Shown one piece after another: positions 32,907 through 40,933 of a stretch of DNA of 64,000 nucleotides. A program made the translations under genes and the position numbers. Every line of letters begins with the position of its first letter. Position 1 is the stretch's first letter. This stretch comes from Faeciplasma sp964650705 (lineage in GTDB: Bacteria; Bacillota; Clostridia; Oscillospirales; Ruminococcaceae), in assembly GCA_964650705.1 (NCBI GenBank), contig CAZYUJ010000001.1:124001-188000 (forward strand), read 5' to 3'. The notes under the pieces are model-generated. The model made no database searches, was not told where the DNA came from, and saw nothing but the letters and a program-made list of their open reading frames with translations.

Positions 32907-33899
32907 ATGGAACTGACACCAAAATCAAGACAAAAACAAAAGCTTTTGGTTTTGCAAAAGATCCTTTTGACGGAATCGGATGAAAATCACAAGCTCTCGG
33001 GAAATGACCTCATCAAAAAGCTTGACCTCTATGGCATCAAAGCTGAGAGAAAGACTATATACGACGACATCGCCACTCTTATTGAGTCCGGGCTTGACGT
33101 CGTTGTGGAAAAACAGGGTCACTCAAACGTATATTATATCGGCTCCCGCATTTTCCAGGATGAAGAGCTTTTGGTGCTCGTTGATGCCGTTGCGTCATCT
33201 CGCTTCTTAACTCAAAAAAAGTCGAATGAGCTTATCAAAAAGCTACAGTCGCTCACAAGCAGACACAGCGCTCAACAGCTCAAGCGTTCGATATATGTTG
33301 CCAACCGTGTCAAAAATTATAACGAAGCTATCTATTATTCTGTGAATGCCATTCACGAGGCTATCCACAAAAACTGTCAGATAACCTTTAGATACACAGA
33401 ATATGATATCAACAAGCGCAAACGATTCAAGCACGGGGGAGATGCATATAAGGTCTCGCCCTATTACCTTATCTGGGAGAGCGATTGCTACTATCTTGTT
33501 TGCTATTGCACAAAGCACGAAGAGATCTGCAGATACCGTGTTGACAGAATGAGCGACGTTACTGTTATCAAAAGTAAACGCCGTGAGCTTTCGATAACCG
33601 AAGAAGAGTTTGCAAAATCCTTAAGAGCTACATATAACATGTACGGCGGTAAGGCTGAAACCGTAACTCTTGAAATGCAAAACAAGCTTGTCAACGTGCT
33701 CATCGATCGCTTCGGCGACTCGATCCACATCACACCTAAGACACAGGACACCTTCGCTGTCCGCCTTGAGGTTCAGATAAGCCCGACTTTCTGGGGCTGG
33801 CTCTTCCAGTTCGGAGATGAAGCTAAGGTCGTTTCACCAGAATGGGTGGTCAACGAAGCTAACACGAATCTCAAAAAGATGCTCAGATCATATGAATGA
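32907..33899 (+). CDS. WYL-domain transcriptional regulator
   Basis: A 330-residue regulator with an N-terminal winged helix-turn-helix (about residues 25-75, KAERKTIYDDIATLIESGLD) and a WYL domain (about 135-215, with VSPYYLIWESDCYYLVCYC and RYRVDRMSDV). WYL domains bind ligands, often nucleotides or nucleic acid, and control stress or defence genes in other bacteria. The arginine-rich stretch typical of WYL (CRYRVDRM) is kept. It is coupled to DUF896 (2-base gap). Targets unknown. Confidence 0.93.
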   Translation: MELTPKSRQKQKLLVLQKILLTESDENHKLSGNDLIKKLDLYGIKAERKTIYDDIATLIESGLDVVVEKQGHSNVYYIGSRIFQDEELLVLVDAVASSRFLTQKKSNELIKKLQSLTSRHSAQQLKRSIYVANRVKNYNEAIYYSVNAIHEAIHKNCQITFRYTEYDINKRKRFKHGGDAYKVSPYYLIWESDCYYLVCYCTKHEEICRYRVDRMSDVTVIKSKRRELSITEEEFAKSLRATYNMYGGKAETVTLEMQNKLVNVLIDRFGDSIHITPKTQDTFAVRLEVQISPTFWGWLFQFGDEAKVVSPEWVVNEANTNLKKMLRSYE

Positions 33900-33903
33900 T
33901 ATT

Positions 33904-34112
33904 TGCGGAAGGGGACGGCTGCGCCCTCTTCCGCATTTCTGCAGCTCCACCGCTCGGCGCCGATTGCCGCTCCTCGCTCGCCGCCTCCGGCGGCGGCTCG
34001 GCTTCGCCTATCGCCCACCCCGCCCGAACCTCTTCCGCATTTGTGCAGCTCCACCGCTCGGCACGAAACGCCACTATTGCTTACGCAATGCGGCGCTCCA
34101 CGCCTCGCTCCT
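33904..34112. repeat. GC-rich intergenic patch H: two tandem units
   Basis: This fills most of the 306-base gap between the WYL and serpin genes. Two units start with nearly the same 35 bases (33926-33960 and 34030-34064, two differences; both begin CTCTTCCGCATTT). Unit 1 continues as type 1: CCGATTGCCGCTCCTCGCT, the hairpin CGCCGCC/GGCGGCG at 33979-33995, then GCTCGGCTTCGCC. Unit 2 continues as type 2: GCACGAAAC, a hairpin with ATTGC/GCAAT arms, then CTCCACGCCTCGCTCC. The bases from 34113 to 34205 are AT-rich leader with a ribosome site; no clear promoter was found. Confidence 0.8.
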
Positions 34113-34205
34113 AACGCATATTTCAAAGAATCACTCGGATATATGCAATAATTACCTCTATTCAGTTGTATTATTTATAGAATTCACCGAAAGGACGGCG
34201 AAACT

Positions 34206-36275
34206 ATGAAAACATTAAAAACCATTCTTGCAATCGTTTTGGCTCTTACCTTGTTGTGCGGATGCGTACCTGCGGATAATGACACGATGTCCCCAAACAC
34301 CGAAGAACCGTCTGAGGATCACGTTCACACCGACGAATGTGACTGTGCACCCGATGTTATACTGCCCGACGAATCCGAGCAGGGAAGCAACATCCACATC
34401 GATCCCGATTTTGAGGATGACAGCGGTGCTGAGCTTGATGAACCCCCGATCGAATACACAAATCAAATTGTCGAGGAATCGAATGACGAGTTCAAGCTCA
34501 CTCTTTGCAACGCCAAGGATACCTATACTTCTGATGAGAACATCGAGATCGAAGCGACTATCTCCCTCATTTCGGGCGAAAGCCTGACCGTCTGGAGCGG
34601 TGATCCGATACTCAGCTTCAGCCTTTCGGGTGACACCTGCTTTGATAACGAGCAGGGCTCTGCCATGACGATGGATATCTTGATGAGCACGACCTTCACC
34701 AATGCCGAGGATATGATAGTCCCGTATCAAAAAACAGGCGGCTGGTCTTCGAGCGACCCTCACGCCGATTATTACACCTACTTCTTCAGCCAAAAGGACA
34801 GCTTCAAGCTCCCTGCGGGCAACTATACCGTGACTGCATATATGAGCTATTCTCTTGATTCCGACGACATTATCGGAACACAGCGCACCCTTAAGGCTTC
34901 TGTAAGCTTCACCGTTTTGGGTACAGCGTTTGAGGATCTTGAATATCCCAAGTCGGAGCCTCAGCCTGAGGTTCCCCCTCAGGAAGAGGTTATAGATGAC
35001 GAGACCGACCCCGAAGATCTGGTTCAGCCTTTGTCAAACGTCGAGCTTCCCGATATGGTGGAGTATCCCAAGTGGGAGGAATATACCGATTGGAACGAAT
35101 ATGACAAGGCATATAGCGAGTGGAGCGATATTCTCAAACAGCTCCGCAATGTTGAGGGCAGATCGGACGGCGTTGACAGGTTTATAGCACAGTCTGTCAA
35201 AGAGGTGCTTCTTTCTGATGCTGAGAGCAACACGGTATATTCCCCTTTGAACGTATATTTCGCACTCGGCATGCTCGCTGAGATCACCGACGGTGAGACA
35301 AGACAGCAGATCCTTGATCTTGTGGGAGCCGATTCGATAGAGGAGCTTCGCACAAGCGTTTATGCTCTTTGGTGCCACAACTATGTCGATGACGGACGCA
35401 CCACCAGCTTGCTCTCAAGCTCGGTGTGGATAGATGAACGCATCAGACTTTTGGAGGGTGTAGGCGAAAGCTTGGCTCAAAATTACTATGCTGAAAGCTA
35501 TAATTGCGACATCGGTTCGGACGAAATGCTCGCGACCTATAAAAATTGGCTCAATTCGCACACGGGCGGGCTTTTGAAGGATTCTGTCGAACAGACTAAG
35601 TTCGACCCCGAAACCGTTCTTGTCCTTGCGACAACTATCTATTATAAAGCAGGCTGGTCAAACGAGTTCAACGAGCGAGGCACAGCTCCCGATATCTTCA
35701 CCTTGTCGGACGGAACGGAGCTCGAGTGCGATTTCCTAAACGGCTATGCCGACGGCGCTGTGTATTATTCCGACAACTTCAGCGCAACCGCCAAGTCACT
35801 CAATGACGGCGGCAGAATGTGGTTCATTTTGCCCGACCAAGACGTAGCTCTTTCTGATGTCATTCTCGGAGATGATATGATGGAGCTGGTAATAAATAAG
35901 GGTGTTGATTTCGAAAGGGAATATGCTGAAGTAAAGCTCAGCCTTCCAAAGTTTGACGTCAAGTCAGACGTCAGCCTAAACGATGCGCTAAAGAATCTGG
36001 GCGTTAAGAATGCATATGACAGCTCGGTCAGCGAATTCCTTGTTGATGCTGCATATCCGCTGTATGTATCAAATGTCAAGCACGCCGCCCGTGTCAAAAT
36101 TGACGAAGAGGGTGTCGAAGCCGCTGCATATACTGAAATATTGGTTGCAGAAGAATCGGCGGCAGAACCGCTTCAGATAATCGAATTCACACTTGACAGA
36201 CCCTTCATCTTTGCGATCACAAGCAGAACAGGCGATGTCTTGTTCGTCGGAATGGTCAATAATCCCATAGAATAA
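34206..36275 (+). CDS. Secreted serpin lipoprotein
   Basis: A 689-residue serine-protease inhibitor of the serpin family. It is a lipoprotein: residues 1-19 form a signal peptide and LCGC places the lipidated cysteine at residue 20. An acidic linker and a beta-sandwich domain (about 75-245) precede the serpin domain (about 315-689), which has VYSPLNVYFALGMLAEIT and the C-terminal FTLDRPFIFAI. The hinge EEGVEAAAYTE fits inhibitory serpins (small residues at P12-P10). Counting from the hinge puts P1 at Glu in VAEES, though one-residue shifts are possible. Serpins called siropins are known from related gut Firmicutes and inhibit host-type serine proteases. Target unknown. Confidence 0.93.
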   Translation: MKTLKTILAIVLALTLLCGCVPADNDTMSPNTEEPSEDHVHTDECDCAPDVILPDESEQGSNIHIDPDFEDDSGAELDEPPIEYTNQIVEESNDEFKLTLCNAKDTYTSDENIEIEATISLISGESLTVWSGDPILSFSLSGDTCFDNEQGSAMTMDILMSTTFTNAEDMIVPYQKTGGWSSSDPHADYYTYFFSQKDSFKLPAGNYTVTAYMSYSLDSDDIIGTQRTLKASVSFTVLGTAFEDLEYPKSEPQPEVPPQEEVIDDETDPEDLVQPLSNVELPDMVEYPKWEEYTDWNEYDKAYSEWSDILKQLRNVEGRSDGVDRFIAQSVKEVLLSDAESNTVYSPLNVYFALGMLAEITDGETRQQILDLVGADSIEELRTSVYALWCHNYVDDGRTTSLLSSSVWIDERIRLLEGVGESLAQNYYAESYNCDIGSDEMLATYKNWLNSHTGGLLKDSVEQTKFDPETVLVLATTIYYKAGWSNEFNERGTAPDIFTLSDGTELECDFLNGYADGAVYYSDNFSATAKSLNDGGRMWFILPDQDVALSDVILGDDMMELVINKGVDFEREYAEVKLSLPKFDVKSDVSLNDALKNLGVKNAYDSSVSEFLVDAAYPLYVSNVKHAARVKIDEEGVEAAAYTEILVAEESAAEPLQIIEFTLDRPFIFAITSRTGDVLFVGMVNNPIE

Positions 36276-36280
36276 AGATC

Positions 36281-36304
36281 AAAGCCTCCTTCGGGAGGCT
36301 TTTT
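36281..36304 (+). terminator. Terminator after the serpin gene
   Basis: The stem AAAGCCTCC with GGAGGCTTT and loop TTCG, ending in a T-run. Confidence 0.93.
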
Positions 36305-36363
36305 GTTATAAGGCGAATCATTGACCTTTTGTTAACTCCTGTTTATCAAATCCTTATATACTA

Positions 36364-36392
36364 TTGCAAATGATGAGACCAACGTGTATAAT
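36364..36392 (+). promoter_or_regulatory. Promoter of the GH43 gene
   Basis: TTGCAA, a 17-base spacer and TATAAT, 49 bases before the start. Confidence 0.88.
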
Positions 36393-36441
36393 TGATTTGA
36401 TGTATTGAGATCAATTGATTCGTTTTGAAAGGACTTTTATT

Positions 36442-38016
36442 ATGAAGAGATTTCTTGTGATTCTGTTGGCACTATTGATGATCATGACCGCCGGTTGCTC
36501 TAAACAGGGCTCGAACAGATCTGGCTTTGCACTGGCTGACGAGATCGTCCCGACTCAAGACCTCGGTCTTTCCGTGGGCGATAAGCTTTCTATCACCTAT
36601 AAGCCTGAGGGAGAGAACAACCCCATCGCCTCAAACATCTTCTTTGCCGATCCGACTTCTGTTGAATATAACGGCAGACTCTATGTTTACGGCACCAACG
36701 ACAGTCAGCAATATGATAAGAATTCCGGCATGGGCGAGAATACATACGGCGGCATCAACTCGCTTGTGTGCTTCTCGACTGATGATATGGTCAACTGGAG
36801 ATATGAAGGTACAATAGAGGTCGGCGAGATCACCGGCTGGGCTGGATGCTCTTGGGCGCCGTCCATCGTCTCCAAGGAGGTCTGGGGAAAGACAAAGTTC
36901 TTCCTCTATTTCTGTAATTCCGCGGGAGGTATCGGTGTCCTCACATCCAATTCTCCCACAGGCCCTTGGGAAGATCCCATCGGCGGTTATTTGGTTGACA
37001 ACTCAAAGCTCGGAGACGATACAGTCTATTGGTGCTTTGACCCGGGCGTTGTTATTGACGATAACGGTGACGGCTGGCTTGCATTCGGAGGAGGCGATGC
37101 CGTACACTCTGATGAAAGCTCGATGTATACCGGCAACTGCCGTTTGGTTAAATTGGGCGATGACATGATATCGCTGGACAGCGAGATCATCAAGATCCCT
37201 GCGGTTCATCATTTCGAAGCTAACGAGCTCAACTATATTAACGGCACTTATGTACTGACGTATTGCTCCAACTATGGCTCGCGCGATCGCTGGCCGTTAA
37301 GCATGGGCAAGGCGTCTTCGACTTGCTCAATGTGCTATATGGTGTGTACGGGAGATCCGCTTGATCCCGACAACTGGACATATGGCGGCGAATATCTGAC
37401 AAACCCCAGCACTCACGGTTACCCGTTCTCGAACAATCACTCTCATCTTCAGAAATTCGGAGATAAGTATTATATACTCTATCAGACGGTTGCCCTCTTA
37501 GAGAATATGGGCAAGCTTGATTCCGCATCGGGCTATCGCTCCATCGGCATCGACTATATTACCGTCGATGAGGAAAACGTTAAGATCGAATATGCATCAA
37601 TGACCGACGCAGGTGTTGAACAGCTCAAAAACTTCGATCCCTTCGCAGTTAATCAGGCTGAGGAAAACCGCACTACCGCGGGAGTTACCTACTATACCAC
37701 TGATGGACGAAATGTTGTAACCAACATTTCCACAGGTGACTGGGTACAGGTTGAAAACGTCGATTTTAAAGACGGCGCAAACGCATTTGCGGCAACCGTC
37801 AGAGGCAGAGGCATGATCGAGATCAGACTTGATTCCGCCGACGGCAAGGTCATCGGAAACGTTCAGTTCGCAACAAGCGGTGAGTGGAAGTCGGTCATGT
37901 GCGAGCTTGACAAGGCCGTTTCGGGCGTTCACGATCTCTACTTCGTATTCGGGGAAAGCTTTGTGTTCGATAGCTGGCAGTTCGCTAACATCGACTTCGA
38001 TGCTGGCGCAGAGTAA
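36442..38016 (+). CDS. GH43-like lipoprotein glycosidase with CBM6-like domain
   Basis: A 524-residue lipoprotein (signal peptide 1-18, TAGC, lipidated Cys19). The five-bladed propeller of family 43 spans about residues 55-385. The three expected acidic residues are visible: Asp70 in FFADP (base), Asp200 in WCFDPG (pKa modulator) and Glu259 in HHFEANE (acid). A C-terminal CBM6-like domain (about 400-520, with ENVDFKDGANAFAATVRGRG) would bind xylan or arabinan. Family 43 contains arabinofuranosidases, xylosidases and arabinanases; which one applies is not clear. The frame opens at 36415, but the ATG at 36442 has AAAGGA before it and starts the signal peptide. Confidence 0.9.
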   Translation: MKRFLVILLALLMIMTAGCSKQGSNRSGFALADEIVPTQDLGLSVGDKLSITYKPEGENNPIASNIFFADPTSVEYNGRLYVYGTNDSQQYDKNSGMGENTYGGINSLVCFSTDDMVNWRYEGTIEVGEITGWAGCSWAPSIVSKEVWGKTKFFLYFCNSAGGIGVLTSNSPTGPWEDPIGGYLVDNSKLGDDTVYWCFDPGVVIDDNGDGWLAFGGGDAVHSDESSMYTGNCRLVKLGDDMISLDSEIIKIPAVHHFEANELNYINGTYVLTYCSNYGSRDRWPLSMGKASSTCSMCYMVCTGDPLDPDNWTYGGEYLTNPSTHGYPFSNNHSHLQKFGDKYYILYQTVALLENMGKLDSASGYRSIGIDYITVDEENVKIEYASMTDAGVEQLKNFDPFAVNQAEENRTTAGVTYYTTDGRNVVTNISTGDWVQVENVDFKDGANAFAATVRGRGMIEIRLDSADGKVIGNVQFATSGEWKSVMCELDKAVSGVHDLYFVFGESFVFDSWQFANIDFDAGAE

Positions 38017-38025
38017 TATAAAACT

Positions 38026-38058
38026 AAGAGCAGACCAATAATACGTCTGCTCTTTTTT
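38026..38058 (+). terminator. Terminator after the GH43 gene
   Basis: A 10-bp stem (AAGAGCAGAC with GTCTGCTCTT) followed by TTTT. Confidence 0.92.
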
Positions 38059-38090
38059 GTTTCCAAAAGCGATCGGTTTTTCAAAGGTAT

Positions 38091-38166
38091 CCGCCCTTCG
38101 GGCGGATGTTATGCGGCGCCACCGCACCGTCCGGTGCGACTTGCGCCGCCCTTTGCGCTCCTCACC
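38091..38166. repeat. GC-rich intergenic hairpin patch I
   Basis: It lies between convergent genes and holds the stem-loops CGCCC/GGGCG around TTC and GCACCG/CGGTGC around TC. The outer words GGCGCC and GCGCCGCC are also present. It resembles the other patches in build but not in exact core. Confidence 0.5.
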
Positions 38167-38175
38167 TCACACGAA

Positions 38176-38214
38176 CAAAAAATCTCCCCTTGGCATCAGC
38201 TAAGAGGAGATTTT
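38176..38214 (-). terminator. Terminator of the minus-strand membrane-protein gene
   Basis: On the minus strand AATCTCCTCTT pairs with AAGGGGAGATT and is followed by TTTT. Confidence 0.88.
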
Positions 38215-38223
38215 CATATTATT

Positions 38224-38982
38224 TTATTTTTTCTTCTTTCTGTTCAAATAAGGATAAGGGCTCTTGTTTGCTTCTTCACGCTTCTTTTCAAGCTTCATGC
38301 CATAGAAATAAAGGCAGATGCTTACGATCATAATTGCTCCGAACGGAACAGCCAAGAAGTAATAGGGAACTGTGTCCTTGGCTGTGGGAAGTGTTTGAAG
38401 CTTCAAGGTATATCCGATAGCGGGATCGGAGACCGCACACTGGGAAAGTCCTGTTTCAAAGAGCGTTTGCTCGTTAGCGGTCATCTTCTTGAATCTTCCG
38501 GTGATCTCCAAAACGTTTCCCTGATATCCTGCATCAGGATCCTTCGCATATGCCAAATATGCGGAAATGATGCTCTGAAGTGTATCGTCACCCTCAATAG
38601 GGGACTGAACCAAAACGGCATACTGCTCGCCCTGAGCATCCAAATACATCAAGTAATAGTAATGCGTAGCCGCAGCCTTTGTCTCAGCGATATATCCGAG
38701 CTGTGCAACGTATTTATATGTATTTCCCTGAACGTATTGGTTCGAAAGATCGGAATAAGGATTGATCTTTGACAGCTCCGTGACGTTTTGCGCCCGGTTT
38801 GCGTTTGAATAAATGGTGATTATCGTTGCAAATGTCGGAACAAAAATCAAGAATGAGAATACAGCCACAACAAGCATGATATAAATTCTCGAACCGCTTA
38901 AAAATCTCTTGAGGGCGGTGTCCTCTGTTTCCGAAAACTGCTCAACAACCGTAACTTCGTTTTTACCATCTAAAATAGACAT
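38224..38982 (-). CDS. Two-span membrane protein of unknown function
   Basis: A 252-residue protein with a cytoplasmic N-terminus and a membrane helix (about residues 33-57, ending in TIITIY). An outer domain of about 130 residues follows (ETKAAATHYYYLMYLDAQGEQ and a TGRFKKM strand), then a second helix (about 208-228) and a very basic tail ending in KKKK. No family was recognised. It has its own promoter in the gap after the ABC exporter gene, so it need not be part of that transporter. Confidence 0.8.
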   Translation of the reverse strand: MSILDGKNEVTVVEQFSETEDTALKRFLSGSRIYIMLVVAVFSFLIFVPTFATIITIYSNANRAQNVTELSKINPYSDLSNQYVQGNTYKYVAQLGYIAETKAAATHYYYLMYLDAQGEQYAVLVQSPIEGDDTLQSIISAYLAYAKDPDAGYQGNVLEITGRFKKMTANEQTLFETGLSQCAVSDPAIGYTLKLQTLPTAKDTVPYYFLAVPFGAIMIVSICLYFYGMKLEKKREEANKSPYPYLNRKKKK

Positions 38983-39014
38983 ATCAAGTTCTCCAACTAA
39001 AATTATTTATGGGT

Positions 39015-39043
39015 ATTATATCACTTATGATCCATTAAGTCAA
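39015..39043 (-). promoter_or_regulatory. Promoter of the two-span membrane protein
   Basis: On the minus strand TTGACT, a 17-base spacer and TATAAT. The -35 overlaps the stop codon of the ABC gene. Confidence 0.85.
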
Positions 39044-40932
39044 ATGCCGCCCTTTTTCAAGCGCTCCTTGTCATATTGGAGCATATAAAGTCCGTAATAT
39101 CTGCCCTTTTGCTCCAAAAGCTCGGCGTGCGTGCCTTGCTCGACGATCTTTCCGTGTGAGAGATAAATAATATTGTCGGCGTGCTGAATGGTCGAAAGTC
39201 TGTGAGCAACCATCAAAAGTGTGCCGATGTTCATCATCTTTTCCAACGAATCCTGGATCAAAAGCTCGGTCTCGGTGTCGATGTTCGCAGTAGCCTCATC
39301 CAGTATCATTATCTCAGGCTTGTGGATAATGGTTCTTGCGAAGGATATGAGCTGACGCTGACCGGCTGAGAAGTTGTTGCCTCTTTCTCTGACCTCTTCA
39401 TCAAGCCCGTTTTCAAGCTTCGCAATGATCTTGTCAGCGTTTACATATCTGCATGCCGCCATGATCTCGTCGTCAGTAAACCTCTCTTCACGCAAAACGA
39501 TGTTCGATCTTATCGTTCCCGAGAAGAGGAAAACGTCCTGAAGCATCTGACCGAAGTGGCGTCTGAGCGAAGATATCTTTATCTTTTTGATGTTGATGCC
39601 GTCGATGAGGATCTCGCCCTTTTGAATGTCATAGTTTCGACAGATAAGCGAGAGAATGGTCGTCTTTCCGGAGCCTGTAGAGCCGACGAAAGCGACCGTT
39701 TGTCCTGCATCAACCTTGAAGGAAACGTCCTTTAATACCCATTCGCCTTCCTTATAGGCAAACCAAACGTTTCTGAATTCGATCTCGCCCTTGACCTGAT
39801 CAAGCTCGATGGCATCTTCTTCGTCAACAACTTCCGGCTTGATGTCGAAAACGGTGAATATCTTTTCTGCTGAGGCAAACGCCGACTGCAGCCAGTTGAA
39901 CTGTTCAGCGAGCGACTGAATGGGGTTAAAGAATTCCGAGATATACATATAAAACGATACAACAGTACCGCTCGAAACTGTCTGTCCCAAGAATTCGATT
40001 CCGTCGATATATCCCTTGCCGCCTAAATACAAAAGGCACAAAACGCTCGAGATATAAAGCATATAGACCACAGGTCTGAATATTCCGAAAACGAAGATCT
40101 GCTGTCTTTTCGACTGACCAAGCTTTTCGTTCTTGCTGTCAAACTCGGCCTTCTTTCTTTCCTCACGGTTAAAGATCTGGATGATCTTCATTCCCGAAAG
40201 GTTTTCCGAAAGGAAGGTGTTGATGTCGGTCGTGCCGTCCTTAACTCGTCTGTATGCACGGCGGGAGAATTTTCTGAATATGACCGTGAACAAAACGATA
40301 AACGGAACGAAACACAAAATCATCAACGTAAACATATAGTTGAGCATCAGCATTGCCGCCAAAACGCCCACAATGATAAAACAGTTCTTGATCAAGTTTA
40401 CAATAATGTTTGTGAACATCATCGAAATCGCGTTAGTATCGTTTGTAACACGGGTCACGAGCTTGCCGACAGGGATGTTATTAAGCTGTGCGTGAGAAAG
40501 CGATTCGATGTGGGTAAACAGATCCTCACGGATGCTTGAAAGGATCTTTTGTCCCGTCTTTTGCAAAACTATCGCCTGAACATAAGAGCAAACAAGCGAA
40601 ATTATCAAAATAGCGGCATATACAAAGACATATGCCAAAAGCTCGCTCATCGCAAAGTCGTTTTTGATTATCTCTTCAACACGTCCGACGATAAGCGGCG
40701 AAATAACGTTATTGGCTACCGAGAAGAGCATGATTATCAAAACGAACAAAAAGCTCTTCCAATGGGGCTTTGCATAAACCAAAAGCCTCTTTGTGATCTC
40801 CGAGTCGGGCATGTTTCTGTCGAAGCCGATGGCTTCCTTTTTGTCCTTCATCGAAATATAAGCGATCAGGAATATCAGCGACAGGATCCCGATAACGGCG
40901 CCGACGATCAGAAGGGGATAATATTCATACAT
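39040..40932 (-). CDS. ABC exporter half-transporter, catalytic-site subunit
   Basis: A 630-residue type IV (ABCB-like) exporter: six membrane helices (about residues 1-330), then a nucleotide-binding domain with Walker A GSTGSGKTT, Walker B IMILDEATANID (canonical Glu) and a divergent signature FSAGQRQL. The upstream gene encodes the second half one base away (TGATATG). The pair fits heterodimeric drug exporters such as BmrCD or LmrCD. The start at 40932 follows AGGAGGG; the longer frame upstream overlaps the partner gene. An extra N-terminal hydrophobic segment precedes the transporter core. Confidence 0.94.
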   Translation of the reverse strand: MYEYYPLLIVGAVIGILSLIFLIAYISMKDKKEAIGFDRNMPDSEITKRLLVYAKPHWKSFLFVLIIMLFSVANNVISPLIVGRVEEIIKNDFAMSELLAYVFVYAAILIISLVCSYVQAIVLQKTGQKILSSIREDLFTHIESLSHAQLNNIPVGKLVTRVTNDTNAISMMFTNIIVNLIKNCFIIVGVLAAMLMLNYMFTLMILCFVPFIVLFTVIFRKFSRRAYRRVKDGTTDINTFLSENLSGMKIIQIFNREERKKAEFDSKNEKLGQSKRQQIFVFGIFRPVVYMLYISSVLCLLYLGGKGYIDGIEFLGQTVSSGTVVSFYMYISEFFNPIQSLAEQFNWLQSAFASAEKIFTVFDIKPEVVDEEDAIELDQVKGEIEFRNVWFAYKEGEWVLKDVSFKVDAGQTVAFVGSTGSGKTTILSLICRNYDIQKGEILIDGINIKKIKISSLRRHFGQMLQDVFLFSGTIRSNIVLREERFTDDEIMAACRYVNADKIIAKLENGLDEEVRERGNNFSAGQRQLISFARTIIHKPEIMILDEATANIDTETELLIQDSLEKMMNIGTLLMVAHRLSTIQHADNIIYLSHGKIVEQGTHAELLEQKGRYYGLYMLQYDKERLKKGGI

Positions 40933-40933
40933 A

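Noticed and set aside
33903..34151. Arginine-, Ser- and Pro-rich small frames in GC-rich patches (also near 6483-6734, 12500-12718 and 17650-17832)
   Set aside because: They appear in several frames and both strands of the patches, lack ribosome sites, and reflect base composition rather than coding.
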